Source: Erythrobacter sp. ANT-B3C2
Lineage (GTDB): Bacteria > Pseudomonadota > Alphaproteobacteria > Sphingomonadales > Sphingomonadaceae
Assembly (NCBI GenBank): GCA_001683845.1
Contig: LXQI01000006.1
Coordinates: forward strand, 1 to 64,000
DNA length: 64,000 nucleotides
Reading direction: 5' to 3'
Part shown: piece by piece, positions 51,348 to 59,964 of the stretch
Layout of the letters: each line of letters opens with the position of its first letter
Numbering within the stretch: the first letter of the stretch is position 1
Translations under genes and position numbers: made by a program
Notes under the pieces: generated by a model
Databases searched by the model: none
What the model saw: the letters and a program-made list of their open reading frames with translations, nothing else
Told to the model about the DNA's origin: nothing

Positions 51348-52355
51348 TCAGCGCTCGATCGCGGGCCATCCGTCGCGCCAGATCAAGCGGTCGACAAGCA
51401 TGATCCGGCGCGAATTGACGTCGTCGCTCGGTGTGGTTCGCGGACGATCCGCGTCGACCGCGTGATAAAGGATGTGCGTGTTCCCACGTTCGTCCTCGAT
51501 CGTCGAGTTGTGCCCCGGAGCAATCCAGCCCGGAGTTGCGGCCAGAATAACGCCGCCATCATCCGGCTTAACCTCGAACGGTCCGGTGGCGCTTCGTGAC
51601 CGCGCGACCATCACTGCGTAATGGGCATTTGAGCCACAACAATTGTCGCCTGAAAAGAAGAGATAATACCAGCCATCACGCCGGATCACCCAGGCCGCCT
51701 CAACCAGCCTGCGGTAATTCGTAGGATCATCAGTCTCGATCACCTCGACAAGGGAGACCGGAGTACTGTCCGCTGCAAATGACATACGATCACTTGCGAG
51801 TTCCTGCACCTTGATAGGACCAAAACCTGAACCCCAATAAAGCAGGGGACGCCCGGTAGCAGGATCTTCAAACATCGTCGGATCGATATTGACAAAGCTC
51901 TCGCCACACAGGAGCGGGCGCCCCATGTCGACAAAAGGGCCTTCGGGACGCTCCGCGCTCGCAACTGCGAGGCACAATCCGCGGGTGCTGTCGGAAAGCG
52001 CGATATCCGGCTTAGCCGAATAATATAGCAGGTAGCGGTCCTCGTACCTGGCAACATGGGGCGCCCAGAAATCCTGGGTCTTGCTGGCCCATGCGGGTTT
52101 CGCCGGGAGCGCGTCGCCGCGATGCTCCCAGCGCACCAGGTCGCGTGATCTGGCTACCTGAATGTTGCGCATCACGCCGTTGAACTCGCCCTGGGTCGCG
52201 TAGGCGTAATAGAAGCCATCGCCGGCGCGAAGCACCGCCGGGTCGGGAAAGTTTGCATCGAGGGCCACTATCGGGCCAGTTGGGAGTGAGTTGGGCAGCG
52301 CTCCTGCGCACCCGGCCAGCAGCGCGGTCAGCAGTAATCCAAACATTCTTTTCAC
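51348..52355 (-). CDS. GH43 family glycoside hydrolase, lipoprotein
   Basis: A 335-residue five-bladed propeller enzyme. The lipobox LLAGCAG (about residue 12-18) predicts anchoring to a membrane facing the periplasm or cell surface. Catalytic residues of GH43: general base Asp in NFPDPAVLRAGDGFYYAYAT, pKa-setting Asp in FVNIDPTMFED, general acid Glu in RLVEAAWVIRRDGWYYLFFS; the following GDNCCG is typical of arabinanases. GTG 52355 was chosen because AGGAG lies eight bases upstream. It diverges from the second GH43 gene with 251 bases between; likely an arabinan- or galactan-side-chain enzyme, substrate unproven. Confidence 0.92.
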   Translation of the reverse strand: MKRMFGLLLTALLAGCAGALPNSLPTGPIVALDANFPDPAVLRAGDGFYYAYATQGEFNGVMRNIQVARSRDLVRWEHRGDALPAKPAWASKTQDFWAPHVARYEDRYLLYYSAKPDIALSDSTRGLCLAVASAERPEGPFVDMGRPLLCGESFVNIDPTMFEDPATGRPLLYWGSGFGPIKVQELASDRMSFAADSTPVSLVEVIETDDPTNYRRLVEAAWVIRRDGWYYLFFSGDNCCGSNAHYAVMVARSRSATGPFEVKPDDGGVILAATPGWIAPGHNSTIEDERGNTHILYHAVDADRPRTTPSDDVNSRRIMLVDRLIWRDGWPAIER

Positions 52356-52539
52356 TGATCGGGCTCCTGTGAATTGGAAAAGGTCGGCCAATGGCATTGC
52401 AGCAAGTGTTGCCGGGCATCAGGCGGATCGACCCGAAGTGCGGCTGGTTTGCCGCAGCAGGGAAGGTTTGAAGCTCCAGCGCATTAAAATCTCATGCGCT
52501 CGTCACTTGCCCGGCACCATTGGCATCCGCACCCCTCGC

Positions 52540-52568
52540 TTGTCCGATCTGATTTGTATGATTATATG
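52540..52568 (+). promoter_or_regulatory. Candidate promoter of the second GH43 gene
   Basis: TTGTCC (52540-52545) and TATATG (52563-52568) are separated by 17 bases. The GAGGAGG ribosome site and the GTG at 52607 follow. The spacer holds TTGTATGAT, which may be half of a regulator site. Match by eye only. Confidence 0.35.
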
Positions 52569-52606
52569 GCTCATGCGGCAAGCAGGATGCCGGCGAGGAG
52601 GAATTC

Positions 52607-53665
52607 GTGCGCGCGGTCCTTGGCTTACTATCCGGCCTGATGATGGCCCTGACTGCGACGACCGCGCTGGCTTGCGAGGCCGACCAACCGTTCGTGCCAG
52701 TGTTTCGTACGGATTTCCCCGATGCGATGATCATTTACGATGGGGGTGCGTTTCTCGCTTATGCCACCAATGCGCAGGGCGACCGGGCGAACATCCAAAT
52801 GGCGGGGTCGACTGATTTGGTGAATTGGGAACTGATCCAGGATGGAAGCCGCCTTCATGACGCAATGCCGGTTTTGCCGCCTTGGGCTATAAGGGGGCGG
52901 ACCTGGGCACCTGAAGTGATTAAGACCGCAGCTGGTTACGTCCTCCATTTCACTGCGCACGATCGTAAGAGTGATCTGCAATGCCTCGGCGCGGCGTTCA
53001 GTGCCGGCCCGCTTGGCCCTTTCGTATCGACCGCTACCGAGCCGCTGGTTTGCCAGACCGAACTTGGCGGGACGATCGACAGCCACCCCTTTCGCGATGC
53101 GGACGGCGAACTTTACCTCTATTACAAGAGCGATGCCAACAATCCCAAGTTCGGCAAGGACACCGATATTTTCGTTCAACGCTTGAGCCCCGATGCATTG
53201 TCGGTGGAAGGCGAACCCGTCGCGCTGCTGCGCAACGACGCCGCTTGGGAAGCTCACGTGATCGAGGCGCCCACCATGGTGCGCCGCGGGGACGGCTATG
53301 TCCTATTTTTCTCGGCCAACCACTTCGGCTGGGAAACACATCAGCGGCTCTCGCCCTATGCCATGGGCTATGCGCGGTGCTCCGGCCCCATGGGGCCGTG
53401 CACTGACGCGACGGCGAATCCAATACTGAACAGCTACAACGATCGTGACGCCGGGTGCTTGAGTGGCCCGGGTCATCAAAGCGTGTTCGCGGTGGGCGAA
53501 CGGCATTTCATCTCGTTCCACGCCTGGGCGGCAACAAAGGGTTGCAGACGGGCCGACAACGTCCGCCACCTGTATGTCGCGCCCCTGCTGTGGAATGGCG
53601 ATGCGCCCCGCCTGGGTATCAGTCTCAGGGCCGCTCAGAAGCCGCAGCGCACGCGCGCGCAATAA
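52607..53665 (+). CDS. GH43-like secreted glycoside hydrolase
   Basis: A 352-residue protein with a signal peptide (about 1-22, ending ALACEAD) and a GH43-type five-bladed propeller. Candidate catalytic acids: Asp in RTDFPDAMIIYDGGAFLAYA, Asp in GGTIDSHPFRDADGELYLYY, Glu in HVIEAPTMVRRGDGYVLFFS. The first motif has DA in place of the commoner DP. GAGGAGG lies before the GTG start. Its 3' end overlaps the converging halogenase gene by 41 bases. It differs clearly from the first GH43, so the pair may cut different bonds of one glycan. Confidence 0.9.
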   Translation: MRAVLGLLSGLMMALTATTALACEADQPFVPVFRTDFPDAMIIYDGGAFLAYATNAQGDRANIQMAGSTDLVNWELIQDGSRLHDAMPVLPPWAIRGRTWAPEVIKTAAGYVLHFTAHDRKSDLQCLGAAFSAGPLGPFVSTATEPLVCQTELGGTIDSHPFRDADGELYLYYKSDANNPKFGKDTDIFVQRLSPDALSVEGEPVALLRNDAAWEAHVIEAPTMVRRGDGYVLFFSANHFGWETHQRLSPYAMGYARCSGPMGPCTDATANPILNSYNDRDAGCLSGPGHQSVFAVGERHFISFHAWAATKGCRRADNVRHLYVAPLLWNGDAPRLGISLRAAQKPQRTRAQ

Positions 53666-55142
53666 AGTCGGAGTGAGCCGGCATGCTCTCCGCCATCCGC
53701 CGATAGCTGAGCTGCATCCTGTCGAGAGCGTCGCTTGCGACAGCCGGATCAATTGCTTCCAATGCAGGCTCGGTCTGTGCGGGGACGATGCCCTGCCCGA
53801 GGAGAACCGACACCCAGCTAGCGGTGCCGAACAACTCGCGCCCCTCGCGGAACAGCCGTCCCTTGGTCCGCCAGAGTTCAAGCTTGTCGGCCAGGCTGCC
53901 CGGTATTGTCATCGTCCGGCATTGGTTCCAAAAGTCGGAATCATCGCGCTGCGTGGCCTTGTAGTGCAGTATAATAAAATCCCGGACGTCCTCAAACACA
54001 TCAGCCATCTGCCGATTGTATTCGTTGCGCTCAGCCGGATCGAAGCGGCGATCGGGGAATAGTGCCAACAACTTGGCGATCCCACTCTGGATGAAATGAA
54101 TGCTGGTCGATTCGAGCGGTTCGACGAACCCGCTCGACAGGCCAAGCGAAACAACGTTGCCATTCCATGCAAGGCGGCGGCGCCCGGCGGTGAAGGTCAG
54201 ATGGCGTGGTTCGGCAAGGAGCTCGCCTTCGAGGTTGTCGTGTAGCACCGCCTCGGCATCGCCGCGGCCCCAGTGCGCGCTTGAGTAGACCAAGCCGTTG
54301 CCCATCCGGTGCTGCAACGGAATACGCCATTGCCACCCAGCAGACCGCGCCGTCGACCGGGTGAATGGGTCCGGTGAGCCTCCGAGAGCGCATGGCGCCG
54401 CCACCGCCCGATCGCAGGGCAGCCAGTGGCTCCAATCCTCATATCCGGTCAGCAGCTTTTCTTCGATCAGCAGACCGCCAAACCCCGAACAGTCGATGTA
54501 CAGTTCACCGTTAATCGCGCGTCCATCCGTGAGCGTGACCGACTGCACGTGCCCGGTTTCGCCGTCGAGTGTCGCGTCGACTATTTTTCCTTCGACCCGT
54601 TGCACACCCTTGCGCTCTGCATGGCTTCGCAAGAAGCCTGCATAGAGGCCAGCGTCGAAATGAAAGGCGTATGCTAATTGCGACAATGGCAGCCGCCCTT
54701 CGGGCCCGGGGCGGGCGAACCGGCCCAACTCTGCCGCCACCGCACTCATGGACCAATGCGCGATGTTGGGCCTCTGCCGACGTTGCGCCTCCCTCAAATA
54801 GAGCTGATGAAAATGAACGCCGCGAAAGTCCTGCCCATGCGGACCGAAGGGGTGGAAGTACCGATCCCCGAGCCGCCCCCAATCCACGAATTCGATTCCC
54901 AGCTTGAAGGTGGCCTTCGTAGCAGCAAGGAACGTGTCCTCATTGATATCAAGCATCGAGTTGAAAGCAGCGATCGGTGGGATCGTCGCCTCGCCGACAC
55001 CAACGATTCCGATCTCATCCGATTCGACGAGAACGATTTTGATCGTCCGAATGTCGAGCAGCGTGGCGAGGGCCGATGCGGCCATCCACCCAGCGGTGCC
55101 GCCACCAACTATGACGACGCTCGTGATAGCGTGTTTGCTCAC
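53625..55142 (-). CDS. Tryptophan-halogenase-like flavoprotein of a glycan locus
   Basis: A 505-residue FAD-dependent protein of the PrnA/RebH family. FAD site VVIVGGGTAGWMAASAL (GxGxxG, about 8-24), GIVGVGEATIPPI (about 46-58, the GW.GEAT-like block), a Lys in ATKATFKLGIEFVDW where halogenases have their catalytic Lys, and GWQWRIPLQHR, the WxWxIP halogenase motif. GFVEPLESTSIHFIQ is the conserved ending block. It follows the TonB-dependent receptor by 87 bases on the same strand. In Caulobacter, Xanthomonas and sphingomonad relatives such genes pair with glycan receptors and their substrate is not known. GTG 55142 is the likely start (55172 also possible). Confidence 0.9.
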   Translation of the reverse strand: MSKHAITSVVIVGGGTAGWMAASALATLLDIRTIKIVLVESDEIGIVGVGEATIPPIAAFNSMLDINEDTFLAATKATFKLGIEFVDWGRLGDRYFHPFGPHGQDFRGVHFHQLYLREAQRRQRPNIAHWSMSAVAAELGRFARPGPEGRLPLSQLAYAFHFDAGLYAGFLRSHAERKGVQRVEGKIVDATLDGETGHVQSVTLTDGRAINGELYIDCSGFGGLLIEEKLLTGYEDWSHWLPCDRAVAAPCALGGSPDPFTRSTARSAGWQWRIPLQHRMGNGLVYSSAHWGRGDAEAVLHDNLEGELLAEPRHLTFTAGRRRLAWNGNVVSLGLSSGFVEPLESTSIHFIQSGIAKLLALFPDRRFDPAERNEYNRQMADVFEDVRDFIILHYKATQRDDSDFWNQCRTMTIPGSLADKLELWRTKGRLFREGRELFGTASWVSVLLGQGIVPAQTEPALEAIDPAVASDALDRMQLSYRRMAESMPAHSDFIARACAAASERP

Positions 55143-55229
55143 CCCTGGGTTATCGTTGCCTGCAGGGTGCAACCGGCGACACGCCTGTCCGGGGCAACGA
55201 CAATCGTCGCAATGCCGCCTGAGCCCGGG

Positions 55230-57989
55230 TCAGAAGCGGAACCGGACCCCGGCCGAAAAGACCGATTCCTCAAAACGGACTAACAGCGGGAAGATTTCGG
55301 GCTCGCTGGGTACCCCGTCTGGATAATTCACGCGAACGATATCTGATTTGAACGGATCACCGAGGATGTTGGTCCAATCGAAAAACACGGTGAAGCTGTC
55401 GGTGACATCGTAGCTGCTTGACCAGTCCAGCCTGGACACGGGATTGCCTCGGCCTTGGAGAGTGAAGAAACCGTCGCGCTCGGCGCGGTCCGCTTCGGGA
55501 AAACTGCTTCGGTGATTGTACGCAAGTCGGGCTGTGAGCCGATCATCCTCGTACATGCCGACCAGATTGTAGGTCCACCGCGAGACGTCGGAAATGGGCG
55601 TGCGGAGCGTTGCGGCATTGGGTGCCCCCGGGGTCGGAGTGCAGGGCGCATCCGGGGTAGCCGGGCAAAAGAATCCGAACTCAGCTTCCGCGTCGATGAA
55701 TGTGACGTTCGCTTGCGCTCCGAAGCGACTGAAGATGCCGGGAAGGAAGTCGAAAAAGCCGGTTATCTGCGCTTCAAGCCCCTCGATCCGCGCTTCTCGC
55801 GTGTTGATCGGGCCCGAGATCACGAGCGGCAGGCCCGTTTCAGGGTCAAGTTCGGGGAACTGGAAAGCTCTATTGGCGATGAAGCCCTGCATGTCGCGGC
55901 GGAATATCCCTACCGAAGCAAAGCCGGAGCGCGAGAAATAATATTCGATTCCCGCATCGTAATTGTCAGATTCGAGTGGCTGAAGGAAGGGATTGCCCCC
56001 TGAGCCGGTGCGTACGCAATCTGTGGCAGTTGGCACACAGGCTGGCGGCGGTCCGAGCCGCAGCGCAGGATTGAGTTGGTCAAAGCCCGGCCGCGTGCGA
56101 GTTTGCGTGTACGCCGCGCGCAAGTGCCACTCCGGGGTTAGCCGAATCCGCAAGTTGGCGTTGGGCAGCCAGTCGGTATAATTGTTTCGGTAATCAACGG
56201 GCTCGGGGCCCGTAGTCGTGAAGATTGTACCTTCGACGTTGCTTTCGGTGCGAACCACGCGGAGGCCAAGAGAACCATCAATCGATATGCCACCCCCGGT
56301 TTCGACAGCATAATTCACCTGCGCATAGCCCGCGTATGACCGCTCGGTAATGTCAAAGGTCCGGCCCGGATCGTTGGGCGGTCCATCGAGCGAGCCGTCT
56401 CCGGTGCGGTCGATGTTGAACTGGCGAAGCTCTCGCAGATTGTTCTGGACGCTGTCGAAGGTCGGGCCGAACCAGCTGACAGGGAAAGGCGCATTCTTGT
56501 CACCCCGGAACCCGCTGGGCTGGAGCACGTAATCGAGCGGGACCTCGCTGATCGATATCCCCCGGTCGCGCAGGTTCCAGTAAAACGCTCCCGCTCGAGC
56601 CGACGCGTTGCGATCAACGAAGCGAGCGCCCCACTGGATGCTGGAAAGAAAATCCATTTCGGTCGGTTCGTAAGTGAAGTCTAGGCGCGCCTGCCAGTCG
56701 TCGCCGCCTGCGGTCAGATAATCTTCGAAGAAGCCGCGATAATTGTAGATACCCGGATCGTCGGTATCGAGCCCGCGGACCTGGAAGGTGGGGCCGGATC
56801 CGCCCGGCGCGCCCGTAAACCAATCGACCGAATAATCCTTGCGATTAATTTCATAGTCGACGCTTTCGGTGCGCAGGTCAAACGTGCTGTCGGTGCGCGC
56901 GATATCTGCCGTGATCAGCAGCGGGCCGGCATCCCAACGCCCACCTGTTGCAAATTGATAAGTGTTGGTATCGCGGCTGGTTGCGCCCTGAAAGCCCCAA
57001 GTGTGATTGCCAGGGCAGCAACCGGTGGGAATGTTGACCGTGCCGCTGACGATCTGGTTGCCGTCGAGCACGATGTTCTCGTACGAGCCGCCGCCCCACA
57101 GGGGTTGCGCCCACATCCGATCGGTCGCGCGTTCGCGATATCCCTGCCACAGACCTTCCACATAGAACTCGAGATCGGGTGACGGACGCCACTGGATGGC
57201 GCCGTTAATCGAGGGCCGCCAGCGCTCCGCCTCGGCATACTGAATTTCCGGCCAGTCGGGCGAGCGCGCGCCTGCAAGGTCGGCGATGAAGAAGCCGTGC
57301 CGCCGTATCGAATCCCGGTAGTGCATGCGCGTGTAAGAGACGTTGAGCAATGCGCCAAACTCGCCATCGCCCACATCCCAGCGGTCGCTTACCAGCAGTT
57401 GGGCGTTGGGTTCCAGGTCGCGCGACTGATTGGGGTATACTCCCCATACCGAACCCGCGATTTCACCATCAGCGAAGTCGAACGGCCGCCGCGAGCGCAC
57501 GTTGATGAGGCCGGCAATGCCGGGTTCCACGAGGTCGGCTGTCGATGTCTTGAAGGCCTCGATCGCACTGATCCCACCGGCTGGGAAATCCTGCAGCGCC
57601 ACCGATCGAGTTTCAGCGGTGAAGATCTCGCGACCGTTATAGGTGGTCGTGTAATTAAAGCGGTCGAGCCCGCGCAAGAGCACGCGGTTGGCCTCACCAC
57701 CCCTGCGCTCGACCTGAATGCCGGGGATGCGGGCAGCCGTATCGGAAACGGCGATATCGGGGAGCTTGCCGATGTCTTCGGCGACAACCGCATCGACGAT
57801 TTGTTCGGAATTGCGGCGGATGTTCTGCGCCGACTCCAGCGATCGACGTAGCCCGGTTACAACGATAGAGTTGTCGGGATCTTCGGCAATGGCCTCACCC
57901 TCCGCCGCGCTCTGCGCCAGGGCCGCGCCGGAACCCGCAGACAGCACGATCAGCGAAGCCGTGCAGCGAATGAATGTTCCGAAACGCAT
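55230..57989 (-). CDS. TonB-dependent receptor, glycan type
   Basis: A 919-residue outer-membrane receptor: signal peptide (about 1-26), TonB-box-like NSIVVTG, plug domain (about 45-190: SAQNIRRNSEQIVDAVVAED, IGKLPD, VLLRGLDRF and the GIAGLINVRSRRP strand) and a 22-strand barrel ending in Phe (FSAGVRFRF). The opening block GLRRSLESAQNIRRNS is characteristic of carbohydrate receptors in Caulobacterales, Xanthomonadales and sphingomonads. It would import oligosaccharides released by the GH43 enzymes, powered by TonB. ATG 57989 precedes the signal peptide; 58016 is an alternative. First gene of a unit with the halogenase-like gene. Confidence 0.95.
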   Translation of the reverse strand: MRFGTFIRCTASLIVLSAGSGAALAQSAAEGEAIAEDPDNSIVVTGLRRSLESAQNIRRNSEQIVDAVVAEDIGKLPDIAVSDTAARIPGIQVERRGGEANRVLLRGLDRFNYTTTYNGREIFTAETRSVALQDFPAGGISAIEAFKTSTADLVEPGIAGLINVRSRRPFDFADGEIAGSVWGVYPNQSRDLEPNAQLLVSDRWDVGDGEFGALLNVSYTRMHYRDSIRRHGFFIADLAGARSPDWPEIQYAEAERWRPSINGAIQWRPSPDLEFYVEGLWQGYRERATDRMWAQPLWGGGSYENIVLDGNQIVSGTVNIPTGCCPGNHTWGFQGATSRDTNTYQFATGGRWDAGPLLITADIARTDSTFDLRTESVDYEINRKDYSVDWFTGAPGGSGPTFQVRGLDTDDPGIYNYRGFFEDYLTAGGDDWQARLDFTYEPTEMDFLSSIQWGARFVDRNASARAGAFYWNLRDRGISISEVPLDYVLQPSGFRGDKNAPFPVSWFGPTFDSVQNNLRELRQFNIDRTGDGSLDGPPNDPGRTFDITERSYAGYAQVNYAVETGGGISIDGSLGLRVVRTESNVEGTIFTTTGPEPVDYRNNYTDWLPNANLRIRLTPEWHLRAAYTQTRTRPGFDQLNPALRLGPPPACVPTATDCVRTGSGGNPFLQPLESDNYDAGIEYYFSRSGFASVGIFRRDMQGFIANRAFQFPELDPETGLPLVISGPINTREARIEGLEAQITGFFDFLPGIFSRFGAQANVTFIDAEAEFGFFCPATPDAPCTPTPGAPNAATLRTPISDVSRWTYNLVGMYEDDRLTARLAYNHRSSFPEADRAERDGFFTLQGRGNPVSRLDWSSSYDVTDSFTVFFDWTNILGDPFKSDIVRVNYPDGVPSEPEIFPLLVRFEESVFSAGVRFRF

Positions 57990-58033
57990 CTGTCGTCCCC
58001 CAATGCAAGCCCGCATTTTCGGGTCTTCATTTC

Positions 58034-58075
58034 CTGATAAACTCGCAGACCAGCCGCGAGCAAGTGATTTATCAG
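58034..58075. promoter_or_regulatory. Candidate operator: CTGATAAA inverted repeat
   Basis: CTGATAAA (58034-58041) and its exact reverse complement TTTATCAG (58068-58075) are 26 bases apart, upstream of the receptor gene. The right copy sits in TGATTTATCA, itself nearly palindromic. A related ACGATAAATC lies at about 58417-58426 after the dgoK promoter candidate. These could be sites for the GntR protein at 60824, but this is inference. Confidence 0.35.
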
Positions 58076-58389
58076 ACTTATCCTATCCCAAGGCCCCACC
58101 ACTCGGCAAAGCTACAGTCTTGTTGTCGCCAGATCGGATTGCGCCGCACTGGCGGTTTCTTGTGAGCCGCCTGCATGGCAGCGGCGTCGAAATGAATTGC
58201 CAGTCCCGGGCAAAAGCGATTGAGAGAAATCCGCCCCGCCGGGTGAGGCGCACCTTATCGGGGCCGAGCCACCGAACCATTCCCACCTCGCCCCACCCCA
58301 CCGAGCCGTCGTCTCTCACGATCTTGACATACAGCCCCCGCGCGGAATGGAATGTCTCATTTCACTTCATTTTCATGGAGCCTGTGACC

Positions 58390-58418
58390 TCGACAACGCG
58401 CATCTGCACTTTTATACG
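58390..58418 (+). promoter_or_regulatory. Candidate promoter for the dgoK operon
   Basis: TCGACA (58390-58395) and TATACG (58413-58418) have a 17-base spacer. A GATAAATC element follows at once, where a repressor could block transcription, and the dgoK ATG is 45 bases further on. Consensus match by eye. Confidence 0.4.
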
Positions 58419-58462
58419 ATAAATCGACCGCCGAAGGCGGACGCTGCTTTCCGGGACAATTA

Positions 58463-59338
58463 ATGATCTGGCATCAAGGCTTTATCGCGGTCGATTGGGG
58501 GACCACCAATCGCCGGGCCTACCGGGTCGAGCAAGATAGAAATGTGGACACTTTCGCCGACGATCTGGGTATACTGTCGGTACCAGCGGGCGGTTTCCCA
58601 AGTGCGGTTGAGGAAATCCGCAGCAAGCTCGGCGATCTGCCAATGCTGCTGGCCGGAATGGTCGGCTCTGACCGCGGCTGGCGCGAAGCGCCCTATGTCG
58701 AGTGTCCGGCCGGGCCGGCTGAACTGGCCGACCAGATCCTGTGGGTTGACTCGCGCACCGGTATTGTCCCCGGAGTTCGCCAGCGCGGCCAGTTTGGACC
58801 CGACGTTATGCGCGGCGAGGAAGTTCAGCTGATCGGCGGTGTGGCCGCCGGGTTTATCGCGCCTGACGCGCTGATTTGCCACCCGGGAACCCATGCGAAA
58901 TGGGTGGAGATGCAGTCAGGTCGGATTGCTCGGTTTCGGACCATGATGACCGGCGAAATGTTCGCCCTGCTACGCGAGCACAGCATCCTTGCCGAGGCCC
59001 TTGCAGGTGCCGCAGCAGCAGGTGCGGAGTTCGACGCTGGCGCAGCAGAAGCACTGGCTGGAGAGCCGCTGCTTTCCGCCCTGTTCCGCATTCGTGCTCG
59101 CGGGCTGCTCGAAGGTCGCAGCGGGGATGGCAGCTCGCGCGCCAGCGGCATCCTCATCGGCAGCGAGATTGCGGCGGCTCTGCGCGAGTTTTCGTCCAAG
59201 CCTGTAGCAGTGATGGGACGTACGGACCTGTGCGAACTCTACTCGCGCGCCTTGCACCTGGCAGGCCGCGGCAGCTCCAGCACTGACGGCCGTGAGGCCT
59301 TCCTGGCCGGAATAGCGGTGTTGACGAGGAACCTGTGA
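58463..59338 (+). CDS. dgoK: 2-dehydro-3-deoxygalactonokinase
   Basis: DgoK phosphorylates 2-keto-3-deoxygalactonate at O6, the kinase step of the De Ley-Doudoroff galactose pathway. The 291-residue protein has the family start FIAVDWGTTNRRAYRV (about 7-22, phosphate motif 1), LLAGMVGSDRGWREAPYVEC (about 63-82), DVMRGEEVQLIGG (about 115) and ICHPGTHAKWVEM with TMMTGEMFALLREHSIL (about 140-177). The ribosome site is weak. It is the first gene of dgoK-dgoA-gal-gntR, with the aldolase start overlapping its stop. Confidence 0.95.
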   Translation: MIWHQGFIAVDWGTTNRRAYRVEQDRNVDTFADDLGILSVPAGGFPSAVEEIRSKLGDLPMLLAGMVGSDRGWREAPYVECPAGPAELADQILWVDSRTGIVPGVRQRGQFGPDVMRGEEVQLIGGVAAGFIAPDALICHPGTHAKWVEMQSGRIARFRTMMTGEMFALLREHSILAEALAGAAAAGAEFDAGAAEALAGEPLLSALFRIRARGLLEGRSGDGSSRASGILIGSEIAAALREFSSKPVAVMGRTDLCELYSRALHLAGRGSSSTDGREAFLAGIAVLTRNL

Positions 59339-59964
59339 TGGAAGCATTGGCTGAATTTCAGCGGCATTTCGCAGCCTGCCCGCTAATTGCAATCCTCCGC
59401 GGCCTCACTCCGGACGATGCAGTGGACATTGGGGAGGCTTTGATCGACGGCGGGATCCGGATTATCGAGATCCCGCTTAACTCACCCGATCCCTTCGGCT
59501 CGATAGCAAGGCTGAGCGCTGCACTGGGCGAACGAGCCTCGATCGGCGCCGGAACGGTCCTTGACCCGGCGCAGGTAGCGCGGGTTGCGCAGGCCGGTGG
59601 CGGGATTATCGTCTCTCCCAATGCCAACCCCATGGTCGTCGGCCAGACGGTCGCGGCCGGGCTGGTTTCAGTACCGGGCTACTTCAGCCCGACGGAAGCC
59701 TTTGCCGCACTGGCCGCGGGCGCGCATGCGCTGAAACTGTTCCCGGCCGAGGCCGCGGGACCGTCGGTAGTCAAGGCGCAGCGCGCGGTGCTTCCGCCCG
59801 AAGTGCCCCTCATCGTGGTGGGCGGTGTAACCCCTGATCTCCTCTCCGGCTATTTGAAGGCCGGGGCGAGCGGCTTCGGCCTCGGGGGCGGGCTTTACCG
59901 CCCTGGCGACAGCGCAGATGACGTCCGCCGCCGCGCGCAGACTTTCGTGGCCGCCCTCGCATGA
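59338..59964 (+). CDS. dgoA: 2-dehydro-3-deoxy-6-phosphogalactonate aldolase
   Basis: DgoA splits KDPGal into pyruvate and glyceraldehyde 3-phosphate. The 208-residue class I aldolase has PLIAILRGLTPDDAVDIGEA (about 14-33), the Glu motif RIIEIPLNSP, GAGTVLDPAQVARVAQAGG, ISPNA-type IIVSPNANP, and the Schiff-base Lys in HALKLFPAEAAGPSVVKA, followed by IVVGGVTPDLL. ATG 59338 overlaps the dgoK stop (TGATG); a GTG one codon earlier is possible. It is shorter than bifunctional DgoA versions, so it has the aldolase only. Confidence 0.95.
   Translation: MEALAEFQRHFAACPLIAILRGLTPDDAVDIGEALIDGGIRIIEIPLNSPDPFGSIARLSAALGERASIGAGTVLDPAQVARVAQAGGGIIVSPNANPMVVGQTVAAGLVSVPGYFSPTEAFAALAAGAHALKLFPAEAAGPSVVKAQRAVLPPEVPLIVVGGVTPDLLSGYLKAGASGFGLGGGLYRPGDSADDVRRRAQTFVAALA

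Larger units (their letters stand above)
57990..58462. other. Divergent regulatory region between receptor and dgoK
   Basis: About 470 bases between divergent starts. It holds a TGATAAA-type inverted repeat on the receptor side and a promoter-like pair on the dgoK side (listed separately). A small ORF at 58083-58319 (-) has no family resemblance and was not called. Confidence 0.5.
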
